Of a stretch of DNA of 6,267 nt, positions 6,261 to 6,267 are shown one piece after another. Position 1 is the first letter of the stretch. Every line of letters starts with the position of its first letter. The DNA is taken from contig CAZACK010000185.1 of NCBI GenBank assembly GCA_964483455.1, forward strand, positions 1-6,267, written 5' to 3'. The notes below the pieces were generated by a model. It had not been told where the DNA came from. It saw nothing but the letters and a program-made list of their open reading frames with translations, and did no database searches. A program made the translations under genes and the position numbers. The stretch is from CAYZJD01 sp964483455 (GTDB lineage Bacteria > Acidobacteriota > Terriglobia > Bryobacterales > Bryobacteraceae).

Positions 6261-6267
6261 AATGAAA

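Noticed and set aside
6232..6267. Possible start of a divergent plus-strand gene (ATG at 6232, open to the window end)
   Set aside because: Only 12 codons are visible, with no ribosome binding site, and the ATG lies within the suspected control region. It cannot be judged without the flanking sequence.

Overview
The window is GC-rich and carries three genes, all on the minus strand. From right to left, in the order of transcription, they are a predicted membrane-anchored regulator (4840-6162), a 1079-residue TPR/FG-GAP/ASPIC-UnbV protein (1482-4721), and a second TPR/FG-GAP protein (1426 down to the window edge, 3' end missing) that is a close paralogue of the middle gene. I see no RNA gene, insertion sequence, CRISPR array or origin. 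The content suggests Acidobacteriota, perhaps Solibacter/Bryobacter-like. Large TPR proteins with CRTAC1-type propellers, and regulators with the 'F.KSpkLreFLqYv...VFGR..dY....DniVRvEarqLRkrL' N-terminus, are from memory typical of that group. This is a judgement from gene content, not a database match.

Layout: 1-1426 is the 5' part of paralogue B, read leftward. 1427-1481 is a 55-bp gap with no convincing promoter, so paralogue B is probably co-transcribed with paralogue A. 1482-4721 is paralogue A, complete. 4722-4839 is a 118-bp gap with a short GC hairpin just after the regulator's stop and a candidate extended -10 promoter overlapped by an inverted repeat. 4840-6162 is the regulator. 6163-6267 holds a good sigma-70-like promoter reading into the regulator, with two copies of TTGGGTCA upstream of its -35 box.

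How they may work together (inference): the regulator has a cytoplasmic N-terminal domain, one membrane helix and a periplasmic C-terminal domain of about 270 residues, so it could sense an envelope signal and act directly on transcription. Its target could be the adjacent operon of two envelope-anchored TPR-propeller proteins. Their N-terminal helix followed by TPRs, an FG-GAP propeller, an ASPIC/UnbV domain and a large C-terminal module suggests scaffolding or ligand binding outside the cytoplasm. The substrate is not visible from the sequence. The most interesting points are the tandem paralogues, the poorly characterised C-terminal half of paralogue A, the unusual regulator architecture, and the lack of clear Shine-Dalgarno sequences together with very short predicted leaders.
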